In this document: piece by piece, positions 17,639-25,955 of the stretch | Layout of the letters: every line of letters starts with the position of its first letter | Position numbering within the stretch: the stretch's first letter is position 1 | Assembly: GCA_937895935.1 (NCBI GenBank) | Contig: CALBKX010000005.1 | Location: forward strand, 1 to 63,149 | DNA from: an uncultured Clostridia bacterium | GTDB taxonomy: Bacteria; Bacillota; Clostridia; Christensenellales; UBA1242 | Length of the DNA stretch: 63,149 bases | Reading direction: 5' to 3' | Program-made: the position numbers and the translations under genes | Notes under the pieces: model-generated | Told to the model about the DNA's origin: nothing | Databases searched by the model: none | Seen by the model: the letters and a program-made list of their open reading frames with translations, nothing else

Positions 17639-18259
17639 CTATCTTGAATATAATTCAATAATTAAGTGTTCTTTAATGCTTAAGTCGATATCATCTCTAA
17701 CTGGTAATGCTAAAACTTTACCTGACAAAGTTTCAGTGTTAAATTCTAACCATTTTGGCATAACCATTTTCATATCTTTAAGTTGTTTAAACATTTCAAG
17801 ATCTCTTTTGTTTTCTTTAACAGCAATAATGTCACCAACTTTAACTTGGTAAGAAGGAATATTAACTGTTTTCCCGTTAACTGTGATTTGACAATGGTTT
17901 ACAATTTGACGGCTTTCTTTTCTTGAAGAACCTATTCCCATTCTGTAAACTACGTTATCTAAACGTCTTTCAATTAATGAAAGCATATTTTCACCAGTAA
18001 CGCCTTTCATTCTTTCAGCTTCATCATAATATCTTCTAAATTGTTTTTCTAAGATACCATAAGCTTTTTTAACTTTTTGTTTTTCTCTTAATTGTGTGCC
18101 ATATTCAGTAACTTTCTTTCTAGAAGTTCCGTGTTGTCCAGGGGCAACAGGTCTTCTTTCCATAGCACATTTTTTAGTTGTGCATCTTTCGCCTTTAAGG
18201 AAAAGTTTGCAACCTTCACGGCGACATTCTCTACAATCTGCACCAGTACATCTTGCCAT
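17639..18259 (-). CDS. rpsD: ribosomal protein S4
   Basis: 206 residues, a primary 16S rRNA-binding protein. The N-terminus has cysteines at 4, 9, 12, 17, 26 and 31 (CRECRREGCKLF, CTTKKC), the zinc-binding form of S4. The S4 RNA-binding domain (about 95-160) includes RRLDNVVYRMG and VNHCQITVNGKTVNIPSY. S4 represses the alpha operon in some bacteria, and a structured leader lies upstream of rpsM. There is no room for a separate leader here: only 17 nt separate it from rpsK. Confidence 0.98.
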   Translation of the reverse strand: MARCTGADCRECRREGCKLFLKGERCTTKKCAMERRPVAPGQHGTSRKKVTEYGTQLREKQKVKKAYGILEKQFRRYYDEAERMKGVTGENMLSLIERRLDNVVYRMGIGSSRKESRQIVNHCQITVNGKTVNIPSYQVKVGDIIAVKENKRDLEMFKQLKDMKMVMPKWLEFNTETLSGKVLALPVRDDIDLSIKEHLIIELYSR

Positions 18260-18276
18260 ATATTAATTTCCTCCAA

Positions 18277-18666
18277 TTAAACTCTTCTGATTTTTGGTGG
18301 ACGGCAACCATTGTGAGCGATTGGTGAAACATCTTTAATGAGTGTAACAGCAATACCCATAGTTTGAAGAGAACGAATTGCAGACTCACGACCATTGCCT
18401 GGGCCTTTTACGTAAACTTCAACAGATTTGATACCGTTATCCAAAGCGACTTTTGCTGCATCTTCAACAGATTGTTGAGCTGCAAATGGAGTGCTCTTTT
18501 TTGAGCCTCTTAAACCGAATTTACCAGATGATGCCCAAGAAATTGCATTACCTTGCATATCTGTAAATGTCACAAGTGTATTGTTAAAAGAACTTTTGAT
18601 GTGAACTTGTCCTTTATCAATATTTCTAGACACTCTTTTCTTTTTTGACTTTTTAACGTCAGCCAT
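18277..18666 (-). CDS. rpsK: ribosomal protein S11
   Basis: 129 residues, a 30S platform protein near the mRNA exit. Conserved blocks are VHIKSSFNNTLVTFTDMQGN, SSGKFGLRGSKKSTPFAAQ, KGPGNGRESAIRSL and the C-terminal HNGCRPPKIRRV. Length is typical. It lies 14 nt after rpsM, in standard alpha-operon order. Confidence 0.98.
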   Translation of the reverse strand: MADVKKSKKKRVSRNIDKGQVHIKSSFNNTLVTFTDMQGNAISWASSGKFGLRGSKKSTPFAAQQSVEDAAKVALDNGIKSVEVYVKGPGNGRESAIRSLQTMGIAVTLIKDVSPIAHNGCRPPKIRRV

Positions 18667-18680
18667 TTTTATCTATCTCC

Positions 18681-19064
18681 TTAAACTGCTTTACCTTTTT
18701 TAGAGCTACCGCTTACGACTTTTTTCTTGCCTTTTCTTGTTCTGCAGTTGTTGCGTGTGTTTTGACCACGTACAGGTAAGTTTCTTCTATGACGAAGACC
18801 TCTATACGAGCCTATTTCTTGTAATCTTTTGATGTTCATAGAAACTTCTTTTCTTAAATCACCCTCAACAATTAAGTTGTGTTCAATATAGTTTCTAAGT
18901 TTTGCCACGTCATTTTCATCAAGATCTTTAACACGTGTATCTGGATTAATGCCAGTTTCTGCTAATACTTTGTTAGCAGTTTCACGGCCTATACCATAAA
19001 TATAGGTTAAGCCGATTTCAATTCTTTTTTCTCTTGGTAAATCGACACCAGCGATTCTTGCCAT
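18681..19064 (-). CDS. rpsM: ribosomal protein S13
   Basis: 127 residues, a 30S head protein contacting P-site tRNA and bridging to the 50S subunit. MARIAGVDLPREKRIEIGLT opens the protein and RGLRHRRNLPVRGQ is the conserved basic motif near the C-terminus. An in-frame start six codons upstream is rejected because GGAGGA sits exactly upstream of the ATG at 19064 and MARIAGV is the universal N-terminus. It is preceded by a 146-nt gap holding a structured leader. Confidence 0.98.
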   Translation of the reverse strand: MARIAGVDLPREKRIEIGLTYIYGIGRETANKVLAETGINPDTRVKDLDENDVAKLRNYIEHNLIVEGDLRKEVSMNIKRLQEIGSYRGLRHRRNLPVRGQNTRNNCRTRKGKKKVVSGSSKKGKAV

Positions 19065-19210
19065 ATTTTTTATTTCCTCCAAAAATTTTTTGTTTTATGT
19101 GATGTATGTCTTCGTTTGCAAGATAAGTAAATCTCTTTACCAGCCGCACTTGCAAAACGTTATTTTTAATTTCAAATGATTATCTCAAAACATTTTTTCA
19201 CAACTAAATA
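19065..19210 (-). ncRNA. structured leader between rpmJ and rpsM (putative alpha-operon autoregulatory RNA)
   Basis: This is by far the longest gap inside the cluster. On the minus strand an outer helix CTTGCAAACG (19113-19122 arm) pairs with CGTTTTGCAAG (19149-19159 arm), with one bulged base. An inner 5-bp helix GTAAA / TTTAC is capped by GAGA, a GNRA-type tetraloop (19127-19140). The segment 19129-19157 is also strikingly similar to part of the S10 leader. S4- or S13-binding control is inference from the alpha operons of other bacteria. Confidence 0.5.
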
Positions 19211-19327
19211 TTAGCCTTGAGTTTGTTTATGAGATTTATCTTTTGAGCAAATTACCATAACCTTACCATTTCTTTTGATAACTTTGCATTTATCGCACAT
19301 TGGTTTTACTGATGGTCTTACTTTCAT
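19211..19327 (-). CDS. rpmJ: ribosomal protein L36
   Basis: 38 residues, the smallest large-subunit protein. It is the zinc form, with C11-x2-C14 and C27 / H33 ligands (MCDKCKVIKRNGKVMVICS). Start chosen at MKVRPSVKPMC, which has AAAGGAGAAATTT upstream; a longer frame would run back into infA. It lies between infA and the rpsM leader, as in most Firmicutes. Confidence 0.97.
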   Translation of the reverse strand: MKVRPSVKPMCDKCKVIKRNGKVMVICSKDKSHKQTQG

Positions 19328-19358
19328 AAATTTCTCCTTTTTTAATTTAATAAGAGGC

Positions 19359-19580
19359 CTAGTTTTTTCCACGCCAAGTAATTCTACCCTTAGTGAGGTC
19401 ATATGGACTCATTTCAATTTTAACCTTATCACCTTCAAGAATTTTAATATAATTGATTCTTAATTTTCCTGAAAGGTACGCAGTAATTGTGTGTCCATTA
19501 GATAATTTAACTAAAAATGCGGTGTTTGGCAAAACTTCTTCTACCACGCCTTCAAATTCAATTACATCTTCCTTTGACAT
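19359..19580 (-). CDS. infA: translation initiation factor IF-1
   Basis: 73 residues, a single OB-fold S1-like domain that blocks the 30S A site during initiation. MSKEDVIEFEGVVEEVLPN opens the protein and LTKGRITWRG closes it, both diagnostic. Length is typical. It lies 15 nt after the KOW gene and 31 nt before rpmJ. Confidence 0.98.
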   Translation of the reverse strand: MSKEDVIEFEGVVEEVLPNTAFLVKLSNGHTITAYLSGKLRINYIKILEGDKVKIEMSPYDLTKGRITWRGKN

Positions 19581-19595
19581 ACGTTCTCCTCTTAC

Positions 19596-19856
19596 TTAAT
19601 TTTGCTCTTTGAAAAATTTTATAGTCTTTCGTATTTCAGCATTTTGTACAGATTGTTTGCCAATAAGTTTATTTGCAATATCTTCTGCAAAAAAATTTGT
19701 TGCTAAAATATGTTTGACCTTTTTCTTCTTTGGTTTATCTATAGGTTTACTTTTACCGTTAACAAGAAAAACATATTCGTTTAAAACTTGTTCAACAATA
19801 TACCATTCACCCATATCGTGACCATAAGTAGAAATAACTATGTCGCCTATTTTCAT
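19596..19856 (-). CDS. KOW-domain RNA-binding protein (L14e-like)
   Basis: 86 residues. The N-terminal 30 residues (MKIGDIVISTYGHDMGEWYI) form a KOW-like motif as in eukaryotic-type L14e/L6e. A basic patch (KPIDKPKKKKVKH) and a helical C-terminus follow. Proteins of this type sit between map and infA in many Clostridia; the exact role is unknown, and binding of rRNA or nascent ribosomes is the usual suggestion. A TTG start five codons upstream would overlap map; the ATG at 19856 has GAGG 9 nt upstream and is preferred. Confidence 0.75.
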   Translation of the reverse strand: MKIGDIVISTYGHDMGEWYIVEQVLNEYVFLVNGKSKPIDKPKKKKVKHILATNFFAEDIANKLIGKQSVQNAEIRKTIKFFKEQN

Positions 19857-19860
19857 AATT

Positions 19861-20613
19861 TTAATCCTCAATTAATGTTGTGATAACAACGCCATTTTTG
19901 GTAACGATGACCGTATTTTCATAATGAGCAGATGGTTTTCCATCGCGGGTTTCAATCCCCCAGCCGTCCTCATTAATATAAATATATCTTTCGCCCATAT
20001 TAATCATAGGTTCAATAGCGAGGCACATTCCTTCCTTAACTCTAATTCCTTGAGAAGGTAATCCATAATTAGGGACTTCTGGAGATTCGTGCATATCGTG
20101 ACCTATGCCGTGTCCGACAAGTTCACGTACAACAGAATAACCATTAGACTCTGCATGTTTTTGAATTGCATAAGATAATTTGCCGAGTTTTTCACCAATT
20201 GCTAAATGTTTAATACCTTCAAAAAAGCATTGTTTTGTGACTTCAATTAGTCTAGCTTTTTCAGGGGAAATTTTCCCAACTGCAAAAGTTCTAGCTGCGT
20301 CACCATTATAGCCATTGATTATAGCTCCTACGTCTATGCTAACAATATCTCCTTCCTTAAGGATGGTGTTTACAGAAGGGATACCATGCACGACAACACT
20401 ATTAATTGATGCACAAATGCTGGCTGGATAGCCATCATAATTCAAAAATGACGGAATTGCACCTTTATCTATTATATACTTTTCTATCAATTTGTCAAGT
20501 TCAAACGTAGAAATATTTGGTTTTATCAAAGTTTCTGCGTATTTTAATGCCTGACCAGTTATTTTCCCGGCAAGCATCATACCGTCTATATCTTCTTGTG
20601 TCCTACAAATCAT
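19861..20613 (-). CDS. map: methionine aminopeptidase, type I
   Basis: 250 residues. Removes the initiator methionine from nascent proteins in the cytosol. The pita-bread fold metal ligands are visible: Asp in SIDVGAIINGYNGDAARTF (two), His in GHGIGHDMHE, Glu in LAIEPMINMG and Glu in SAHYENTVIV. The catalytic His is in NSVVVHGIPS. The start overlaps the adk stop by 4 nt, so the two are translationally coupled. The adk-map-KOW-infA order is the Firmicutes standard. Confidence 0.97.
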   Translation of the reverse strand: MICRTQEDIDGMMLAGKITGQALKYAETLIKPNISTFELDKLIEKYIIDKGAIPSFLNYDGYPASICASINSVVVHGIPSVNTILKEGDIVSIDVGAIINGYNGDAARTFAVGKISPEKARLIEVTKQCFFEGIKHLAIGEKLGKLSYAIQKHAESNGYSVVRELVGHGIGHDMHESPEVPNYGLPSQGIRVKEGMCLAIEPMINMGERYIYINEDGWGIETRDGKPSAHYENTVIVTKNGVVITTLIED

Positions 20614-21245
20614 ACATTTTCTCCCGTTTTTTTAAGTAAATTATCTATTATTTCCTTAATTTTGCTTATTGCTACATCAATTTGCGAAGAATTATCTATT
20701 ACAATTATTTTCTTGTTAAAATATTCAATTAAAGGCTTTGTTTCTTTTTCGTAAACTTGTAGTCTATTTTTTACAATTTTTAAATCATCATCTGCCCTTT
20801 TAACAAGAACAGTTCCGCACTCTAAACATTTTCCATTTGTATCTTTTAAATTATATACTTTATGACAATTTGGACAAATTCGCCTATTTAATATTCTCTC
20901 TAAAATGATTTCATCTGGAACATCAATCATTAAAACTGCATCAACGTCAACAATTTTTTCAAGTTCTTTCGCTTGAATAATGTTTCGAGGAAATCCGTCC
21001 AAAATAAAGCCTATGCTTGTTTCTTTTTTTATTTCAGACTTTAACATATCCAAAATTATTTCAAGAGGTACCAATTGTCCTTTAGAAATGTGTTCTTCAA
21101 CTATTTTTCCATAAATAGTGTTATCTCTAATATTTTTTCGGCAAAGGTCACCTGTTGAAATATGAGTAAATCCGTAGTGTTTTTGCAAAAACTCTGCAAA
21201 CATACCTTTACCCGCACCAGGTTTGCCAAGTAAAACAATATTCAT
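20610..21245 (-). CDS. adk: adenylate kinase
   Basis: 211 residues. Interconverts ATP + AMP and 2 ADP. P-loop GKPGAGKG at 7-14, AMP-binding STGDLCR and DGFPRN, and a long lid domain with a structural zinc site: C-x2-C in RRICPNC and C-x2-C in KCLECG. The four-cysteine lid is typical of Gram-positive enzymes. It follows secY by 122 nt, an unusually large gap for this cluster, holding a hairpin and a promoter-like sequence. Confidence 0.97.
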   Translation of the reverse strand: MNIVLLGKPGAGKGMFAEFLQKHYGFTHISTGDLCRKNIRDNTIYGKIVEEHISKGQLVPLEIILDMLKSEIKKETSIGFILDGFPRNIIQAKELEKIVDVDAVLMIDVPDEIILERILNRRICPNCHKVYNLKDTNGKCLECGTVLVKRADDDLKIVKNRLQVYEKETKPLIEYFNKKIIVIDNSSQIDVAISKIKEIIDNLLKKTGENV

Positions 21246-21264
21246 TCATAATACTCCCAAATAT

Positions 21265-21293
21265 ATTGTACACCTTTATAAGTAAAGGTGCAA
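21265..21293 (-). promoter_or_regulatory. possible internal promoter before adk
   Basis: TTGCAC, 17 nt, TACAAT, about 20 nt upstream of the adk start. The -35 lies inside the 3-prime arm of the secY-adk hairpin. It could supply extra adk-map-infA-alpha transcript. Confidence 0.4.
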
Positions 21294-21314
21294 ACAAAAT
21301 TGCTTGCACCTTTA
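21283..21314 (-). terminator. intercistronic hairpin after secY
   Basis: Stem TAAAGGTGCAA / TTGCACCTTTA (11 bp) with a 10-nt loop. In the minus direction it is followed by CTTATAAAGG, a poor T tract, so it may act as a partial terminator or an mRNA-stabilising hairpin. Confidence 0.5.
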
Positions 21315-21367
21315 TTTTTAAAGTATTGGGTTAATTACTTTTTTAATTTTCTTGGGTTAATAGAAAA

Positions 21368-22669
21368 TTAATTTAAAAATCCTTTATAGTTTCTTGTTAT
21401 CATTTGAGATTCCAATTGTTTTTGGAATTCAAGAGCAACTGAAACTACAATCATCATTCCAGTAGCACTAAATGCTCCTGTTAAGGTTGTCAATTCTCCA
21501 CCAATTAACGCAAATACTACCGAAGGTACAAGTGCGATAAAAGCAAGAAAAACTGCACCAAATAAAGTCACACGTCTTGAAACTCTAGTTAAAAAATTTA
21601 CTGTATCCTTACCTGGCCTTACTCCCTCTATAAATCCACCACTTTGTTGAATATTTTTACTTATATCTTCTGGCTTAAATGTAATTTGAGCATAGAAATA
21701 AGTAAAGAATAAAATCAAAAGAGCGGTTAAAACAATATACAACCAAGTTCCTGACCCTAAAACTTTATTATATCCTTCAGCGGCATTAGGCCAGAATAAA
21801 CTTATTAACATATAAGGGAATGAGAGGATTGCACTCGCAAAAATGATAGGAATAACACCTGAACCATTAACCCTTACAGGAATAAAATTGCTTTGACCAT
21901 TATAGCCTTTTCTGCCATTAACTTGTTTAGCATATTGAACTGGAATTTTTCTTTCTGCCCCGTCAATAAATATGATAAGAGCAAATACTGCAATAACTGC
22001 AACGAAGAATACCAACAAATTCCATAAATATTTGGTATTTCCTCCAAAAATGTTTGTAAGAGTAAACAATATAGCAGTTCCTGCAGAAGAAAGAATACCA
22101 ACAAATATTAATAATGAAAGACCATTACCAATACCTGTTTCAGTAATTCTTTCGCCAAGCCAAACTGTAAACATTGCACCGGCAACAAGCACTATAACTG
22201 TAAACACAGGAGCAAAGCCTGCCATTGAACCAGACCATAGTCTTGTATCAAATAAAGTGTTTTTTGACAATGCAACGGTAATACCGATTGCTTGAGCTAC
22301 AGCAAGAATTAATGCTGCAATTCTTGTATATAAATTAATTTTTTTTCTACCATCTTCACCGCTTTGAGCAAGATCATCAAGTCTTGGAATTGCAACTTGC
22401 AAAAGTTGAATAATGATAGAAGCATTAATGTATGGTGATACACCAAGAGCCAAAATTGACGCATTGGATAATGCGCCACCACTAAGCGTACTTAAAAGTC
22501 CTAAAAATCCGTTTTGGTCTGCGGAAACCGAACTGGCAAAAACTTCTTTGTCAATACCAGGGATAGGAAGCCAACAACCAACACGAAACAAGAATAAAAG
22601 AATAAGAGTAATAAAAATCTTACGTCTAACCTCTTTTATTTTAAAAGCGTCAATTATTGTTTTAAACAT
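21368..22669 (-). CDS. secY: protein translocase subunit SecY
   Basis: 433 residues, the central channel of the Sec translocon, with ten membrane helices. Recognisable parts: N-terminal FRVGCWLPIPGID, the plug/TM2 region with LSILALGVSPYINASIIIQL-like sequence, the TM4-5 motif WLGERITETGIGNGLSLLIF, cytosolic loop C4 with PVQYAKQ, and loop C5 with GGFIEGVRPGKDT. It overlaps the rplO stop by one base (TAATG). It presumably exports the large surface proteins of this window. Confidence 0.98.
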   Translation of the reverse strand: MFKTIIDAFKIKEVRRKIFITLILLFLFRVGCWLPIPGIDKEVFASSVSADQNGFLGLLSTLSGGALSNASILALGVSPYINASIIIQLLQVAIPRLDDLAQSGEDGRKKINLYTRIAALILAVAQAIGITVALSKNTLFDTRLWSGSMAGFAPVFTVIVLVAGAMFTVWLGERITETGIGNGLSLLIFVGILSSAGTAILFTLTNIFGGNTKYLWNLLVFFVAVIAVFALIIFIDGAERKIPVQYAKQVNGRKGYNGQSNFIPVRVNGSGVIPIIFASAILSFPYMLISLFWPNAAEGYNKVLGSGTWLYIVLTALLILFFTYFYAQITFKPEDISKNIQQSGGFIEGVRPGKDTVNFLTRVSRRVTLFGAVFLAFIALVPSVVFALIGGELTTLTGAFSATGMMIVVSVALEFQKQLESQMITRNYKGFLN

Positions 22670-23115
22670 TAAATTACCTCTGTTTTTCCACCGACTTTTT
22701 CAATTTTTTCAACTGCAGATTTTGTGAATTTAGCAGCTTTAATAGTTAATGGTTTAGTAAGTTCGCCATCGCCTAAAACTTTAAGGCCATAAGGCATCAT
22801 TTTACCAATAACACGTGTTTCATATAAAAGTTCTTGTGTAATAACTGAGTTTGCGTCAAACATTTCCAAATCGCCAACATTTACTGTTGCATATTGCTTT
22901 TTAAAGTTGTAGTTGTTAAACCCACGAATTGGAAGTTTACGAACAAGTGGAAGTTGTCCACCTTCGAAGCCTGGACGAACACCGCCACCACTTCTTGCGT
23001 TTTGACCTTTATGGCCTTTACCGCTTGTTTTACCAAGACCTGAACCTAGTCCTCTACCAACTCTAAAAGATTTACGATTAGAATTTTTTGCTGGAGAAAG
23101 AGTTTGAATATCCAT
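22669..23115 (-). CDS. rplO: ribosomal protein L15
   Basis: 148 residues. N-terminal RNA-binding extension rich in Gly/Arg/Lys (RVGRGLGSGLGKTSGKGHKG, then RPGFEGGQLPLVRKLPIRGF), and a C-terminal globular domain to residue 148. Typical length. It lies between rpmD and secY, with stop and start overlapping by one base. Confidence 0.98.
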   Translation of the reverse strand: MDIQTLSPAKNSNRKSFRVGRGLGSGLGKTSGKGHKGQNARSGGGVRPGFEGGQLPLVRKLPIRGFNNYNFKKQYATVNVGDLEMFDANSVITQELLYETRVIGKMMPYGLKVLGDGELTKPLTIKAAKFTKSAVEKIEKVGGKTEVI

Positions 23116-23124
23116 TGTTTCCTC

Positions 23125-23310
23125 CTATATTTCTTCCACTTTAACAAGGTGTCTAACGTGGAAAAGTGAACCACGAATAGACGCATTGTCTGGGAAGATT
23201 TTTGTTTGATTTAATTTTGTGAAGCCTAAAGCTTCAATAATTTTTGCTTGATTTTTGTTATAACCTATTTTGCTTCTGATATAGGTTACTTTAAGTTGTT
23301 TTTCTGACAT
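23125..23310 (-). CDS. rpmD: ribosomal protein L30
   Basis: 61 residues, short bacterial L30. KVTYIRSKIGYNKNQAKIIE and LGFTKLNQTKIFPDNASIRG match the family. The short spacing to rpsE and rplO supports translational coupling. Confidence 0.96.
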   Translation of the reverse strand: MSEKQLKVTYIRSKIGYNKNQAKIIEALGFTKLNQTKIFPDNASIRGSLFHVRHLVKVEEI

Positions 23311-23319
23311 AATTTCCTC

Positions 23320-23859
23320 CTATATCTCTTCAACGGCTATGCCACGACGAGCAGCAATTTGTTCTTTAGTTTTTAAAGTTTTTAAGCCATTTAAAGTTGC
23401 TTTAACAAGGTTAATTTTGTTTGAAGAACCGTGACGTTTTGTAACGATATCTTTAATTCCGGCAAGTTCAATAATTGAACGAGCTGCACCACCAGCGATA
23501 ACACCAGTACCTGGTTTAGCAGGGATAAGGTGAACAGATGTTGCACCGAATTTACCAATAATCTCGTGTGGGATTGTTGTATCTTGGGTTGAGATTTTTA
23601 CTAAGTTTTTCTTAGCTGAAGCTGTTGCTTTATCAATAGCTGAAGGAACTTCACCAGCTTTACCAGTTCCAATACCAACGCTACCTTTACGATCGCCAAC
23701 AACAACCATTGCAGAAAAACGCATTGTACGTCCACCTTTAACAACTTTAGTTACACGTCTAACGGCAACCAAAACTTTGTCAAAGCCATCGTCTTCGTGA
23801 CGTCTTTCTTCTTTTTCTCTTCTTGGTCTATCTTTTTTTACTTTATCTAAATCTGCCAT
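23320..23859 (-). CDS. rpsE: ribosomal protein S5
   Basis: 179 residues. The double-stranded RNA-binding-like domain (FDKVLVAVRRVTKVVKGGR, FSAMVVVGD, GSVGIGTGKAGEVPSAI) is followed by the C-terminal domain with GTGVIAGGAARSIIELAGI and KRHGSSNKINLVKAT. S5 is part of the mRNA entry channel and decoding-fidelity site. The N-terminal 25 residues are a charged extension. Confidence 0.98.
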   Translation of the reverse strand: MADLDKVKKDRPRREKEERRHEDDGFDKVLVAVRRVTKVVKGGRTMRFSAMVVVGDRKGSVGIGTGKAGEVPSAIDKATASAKKNLVKISTQDTTIPHEIIGKFGATSVHLIPAKPGTGVIAGGAARSIIELAGIKDIVTKRHGSSNKINLVKATLNGLKTLKTKEQIAARRGIAVEEI

Positions 23860-23868
23860 AACTTACTC

Positions 23869-24231
23869 CTAAAACTCGAGTCCTGCACTTCTTGCACCAT
23901 CGGCAAGAGCTTGAACACGTCCAGTATATAAATAACCGCCACGATCAAAAACTACATTTTTGATACCTTTGCTAATAGCAAGTTTACCTAATTTTTCACC
24001 AACAAGTTTTGCTTGTTCGGTTTTAGGTTTACCTGCTAAGTCTAAATCTTTATCAATAGAAGAAGCGCTAACAAGTGTTAAACCTTTAACATCATCTATT
24101 ATTTGAGCATAGATTCTAACATTACTTCTATATACGCAAAGTCTTGGACATTCAGCAGTGCCAGAAATGTTTTTTCTAACACGGTTATGTCTTTTAACTC
24201 TTTTTGCATTTCTATCTTCTTTATTTAACAT
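23869..24231 (-). CDS. rplR: ribosomal protein L18
   Basis: 120 residues, binds 5S rRNA with L5. RVKRHNRVRKNISGTAECPR at the N-terminus and VFDRGGYLYTGRVQALADGA near the C-terminus are diagnostic. Typical length, 9 nt before rpsE. Confidence 0.98.
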   Translation of the reverse strand: MLNKEDRNAKRVKRHNRVRKNISGTAECPRLCVYRSNVRIYAQIIDDVKGLTLVSASSIDKDLDLAGKPKTEQAKLVGEKLGKLAISKGIKNVVFDRGGYLYTGRVQALADGARSAGLEF

Positions 24232-24244
24232 TTATCCTATTCTC

Positions 24245-24793
24245 CTATTTTTTACCTTTTGCAGCAGTTTTTCCGACTTTTCTAATAACCTTTTCATCAG
24301 CATAATGTACGCCATATCCGTGGTAAGGTTCAACCGGTCTAACATCTCTAATGTTAGCTGCAAATTGACCAACTTGTTCTTTATTTGCACCAGATATTTT
24401 AATTTCAAGCATACTTGGACATTCTACTTTTAAGCCAGTAGGAATTTCCATATTAACATCGTGAGAGAATCCTAAACTTAAAACCAAAGTATTGCCTTTA
24501 ACAACTGCTTTATAACCAACACCGGCAATAACAAGGCTTTTGGTAAAGCCTTCGCTTACACCTTTAACCATATTTGCAATAAGTGCTCTATAAAGACCGT
24601 GTTTTGCTCTTGTTTCATTTTCGTCATTTGCTCTTGTAAGTGCTATTTTGCCATCAGCAATGTGAACAGTGATTAATTTATCAACAGTTTGAGTAAGTTC
24701 ACCTAAACTGCCTTTAACTGTAACAACATTGCCTGTAATAGAAGCAGTTACGCCAGCAGGAACAATAATTTCTTTTCTACCTATTCTTGACAT
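24245..24793 (-). CDS. rplF: ribosomal protein L6
   Basis: 182 residues, with two homologous alpha-beta domains. MSRIGRKEIIVPAGVTASIT opens it, and the C-terminal motif VRPVEPYHGYGVHYADE identifies the family (usually EPYKGKGI). It lies near the GTPase-associated centre. The final residues (KTAAKGKK) are basic, as usual. Confidence 0.98.
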   Translation of the reverse strand: MSRIGRKEIIVPAGVTASITGNVVTVKGSLGELTQTVDKLITVHIADGKIALTRANDENETRAKHGLYRALIANMVKGVSEGFTKSLVIAGVGYKAVVKGNTLVLSLGFSHDVNMEIPTGLKVECPSMLEIKISGANKEQVGQFAANIRDVRPVEPYHGYGVHYADEKVIRKVGKTAAKGKK

Positions 24794-24802
24794 AATCTCC
24801 TC

Positions 24803-25201
24803 CTACCAAACAAACGCCAACACTTCACCGCCAACGCCGGCAGCACGTGCTTGTTTATCTGTTAATATACCTTTATTTGTTGAAACGATTGCTATTCCAA
24901 GACCTGATATAACTTGTGGAAGTTTATCTTTTTGAGCATAAACTCTAAGACCAGGTTTAGATATTCTTTTAATTCCTTGGATAACACTATCGCCATTTTC
25001 ATCATATTTTAATGTGATGATTATATTTTTGTGACCATTTTCTTCTTTTTCGTCACAACCTGCAATGTAACCTTCTTTAACTAAGATGTTTGCGATTGTA
25101 AGTTTTTCTTTTGATGCAGGAACGCTAACTTCATTCAAGTGTGCGGTAAGTCCGTTACGAATACGAGTAAGCATATCTGCAATTGGATCTGTAAATACCA
25201 T
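24803..25201 (-). CDS. rpsH: ribosomal protein S8
   Basis: 132 residues, central-domain 16S binding and a classic spc-operon regulator in enterobacteria. N-terminal FTDPIADMLTRIRNGLTAH and C-terminal GLGIAIVSTNKGILTDKQAR are conserved. Start: an ATG five codons upstream lacks a ribosome site, whereas AGGAGGAAAT precedes the ATG at 25201. Confidence 0.98.
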   Translation of the reverse strand: MVFTDPIADMLTRIRNGLTAHLNEVSVPASKEKLTIANILVKEGYIAGCDEKEENGHKNIIITLKYDENGDSVIQGIKRISKPGLRVYAQKDKLPQVISGLGIAIVSTNKGILTDKQARAAGVGGEVLAFVW

Positions 25202-25209
25202 ATTTCCTC

Positions 25210-25395
25210 CTACCAACTAGATTTCTTAACACCAGGGATTTCACCTTTTGATGCTAATTCTCTAAAACAAATTCTGCATATTCCGTATTTTCTAAGAACT
25301 GCGTGTGGACGTCCGCAAATTGTGCAACGTGTATATTCACGAGTAGAAAACTTTTGTTTTCTTTGTTGTTTTGCTTTTAATGATGTTTTTGCCAT
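25210..25395 (-). CDS. rpsN: ribosomal protein S14, zinc-binding type
   Basis: 61 residues, the short C+ form of S14 with four cysteines (C24, C27, C40, C43: CTICGRPHAVLRKYGICRIC). No zinc-free paralogue is present in the window. It lies between rplE and rpsH, the standard position. Confidence 0.98.
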   Translation of the reverse strand: MAKTSLKAKQQRKQKFSTREYTRCTICGRPHAVLRKYGICRICFRELASKGEIPGVKKSSW

Positions 25396-25404
25396 TTTTC
25401 CACC

Positions 25405-25950
25405 TTATCTTCTAAAAGGAATGCCTAAAGCGCTTAAAAGTGCTTTTGCTTCTTCGTCCGACTTTGCACTTGTAACGAATACTACATCTAATCCTCTTAC
25501 TCTATCAATTTTATCGTAAGAGATTTCTGGGAATATAAGTTGTTCCTTAATTCCTAAAGCATAATTGCCTTTTCCGTCAAAAGCTTTTGTGCTTATACCT
25601 TTAAAGTCACGTACTCTTGGAAGAGCAATAGAGATAAGTCTATCTAAGAACTCATACATTCTATTTCCTCTTAAGGTAACTTTAGCACCAATTTTCATAC
25701 CTTGTCTAACTTTGAAGTTAGAAATAGCTTTTTTAGAAACAGTTGCAATAGCTTTTTGTCCAGCAATTGCTGTAAGTTCATCAACAGCGATTTGGAAAGA
25801 TTTTGAATTATCTTTTACTTCGCCAAGTCCCATATTTAAAACGATTTTTTCGAGTTTTGGAACTTCGTTGATATTTTTATAACCAAATTCTTTGATAAGT
25901 GCTGGAACAACAGTTTCTTTATACATAATGCTTAATCTTGCTTTATCCAT
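25405..25950 (-). CDS. rplE: ribosomal protein L5
   Basis: 181 residues, a 5S rRNA-binding protein that contacts P-site tRNA. NINEVPKLEKIVLNMGLGE near the start, GAKVTLRGNRMYEFLDRL in the middle and a C-terminal VFVTSAKSDEEAKALLSALG. It is 9 nt before rpsN. Confidence 0.98.
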   Translation of the reverse strand: MDKARLSIMYKETVVPALIKEFGYKNINEVPKLEKIVLNMGLGEVKDNSKSFQIAVDELTAIAGQKAIATVSKKAISNFKVRQGMKIGAKVTLRGNRMYEFLDRLISIALPRVRDFKGISTKAFDGKGNYALGIKEQLIFPEISYDKIDRVRGLDVVFVTSAKSDEEAKALLSALGIPFRR

Positions 25951-25955
25951 TATTC

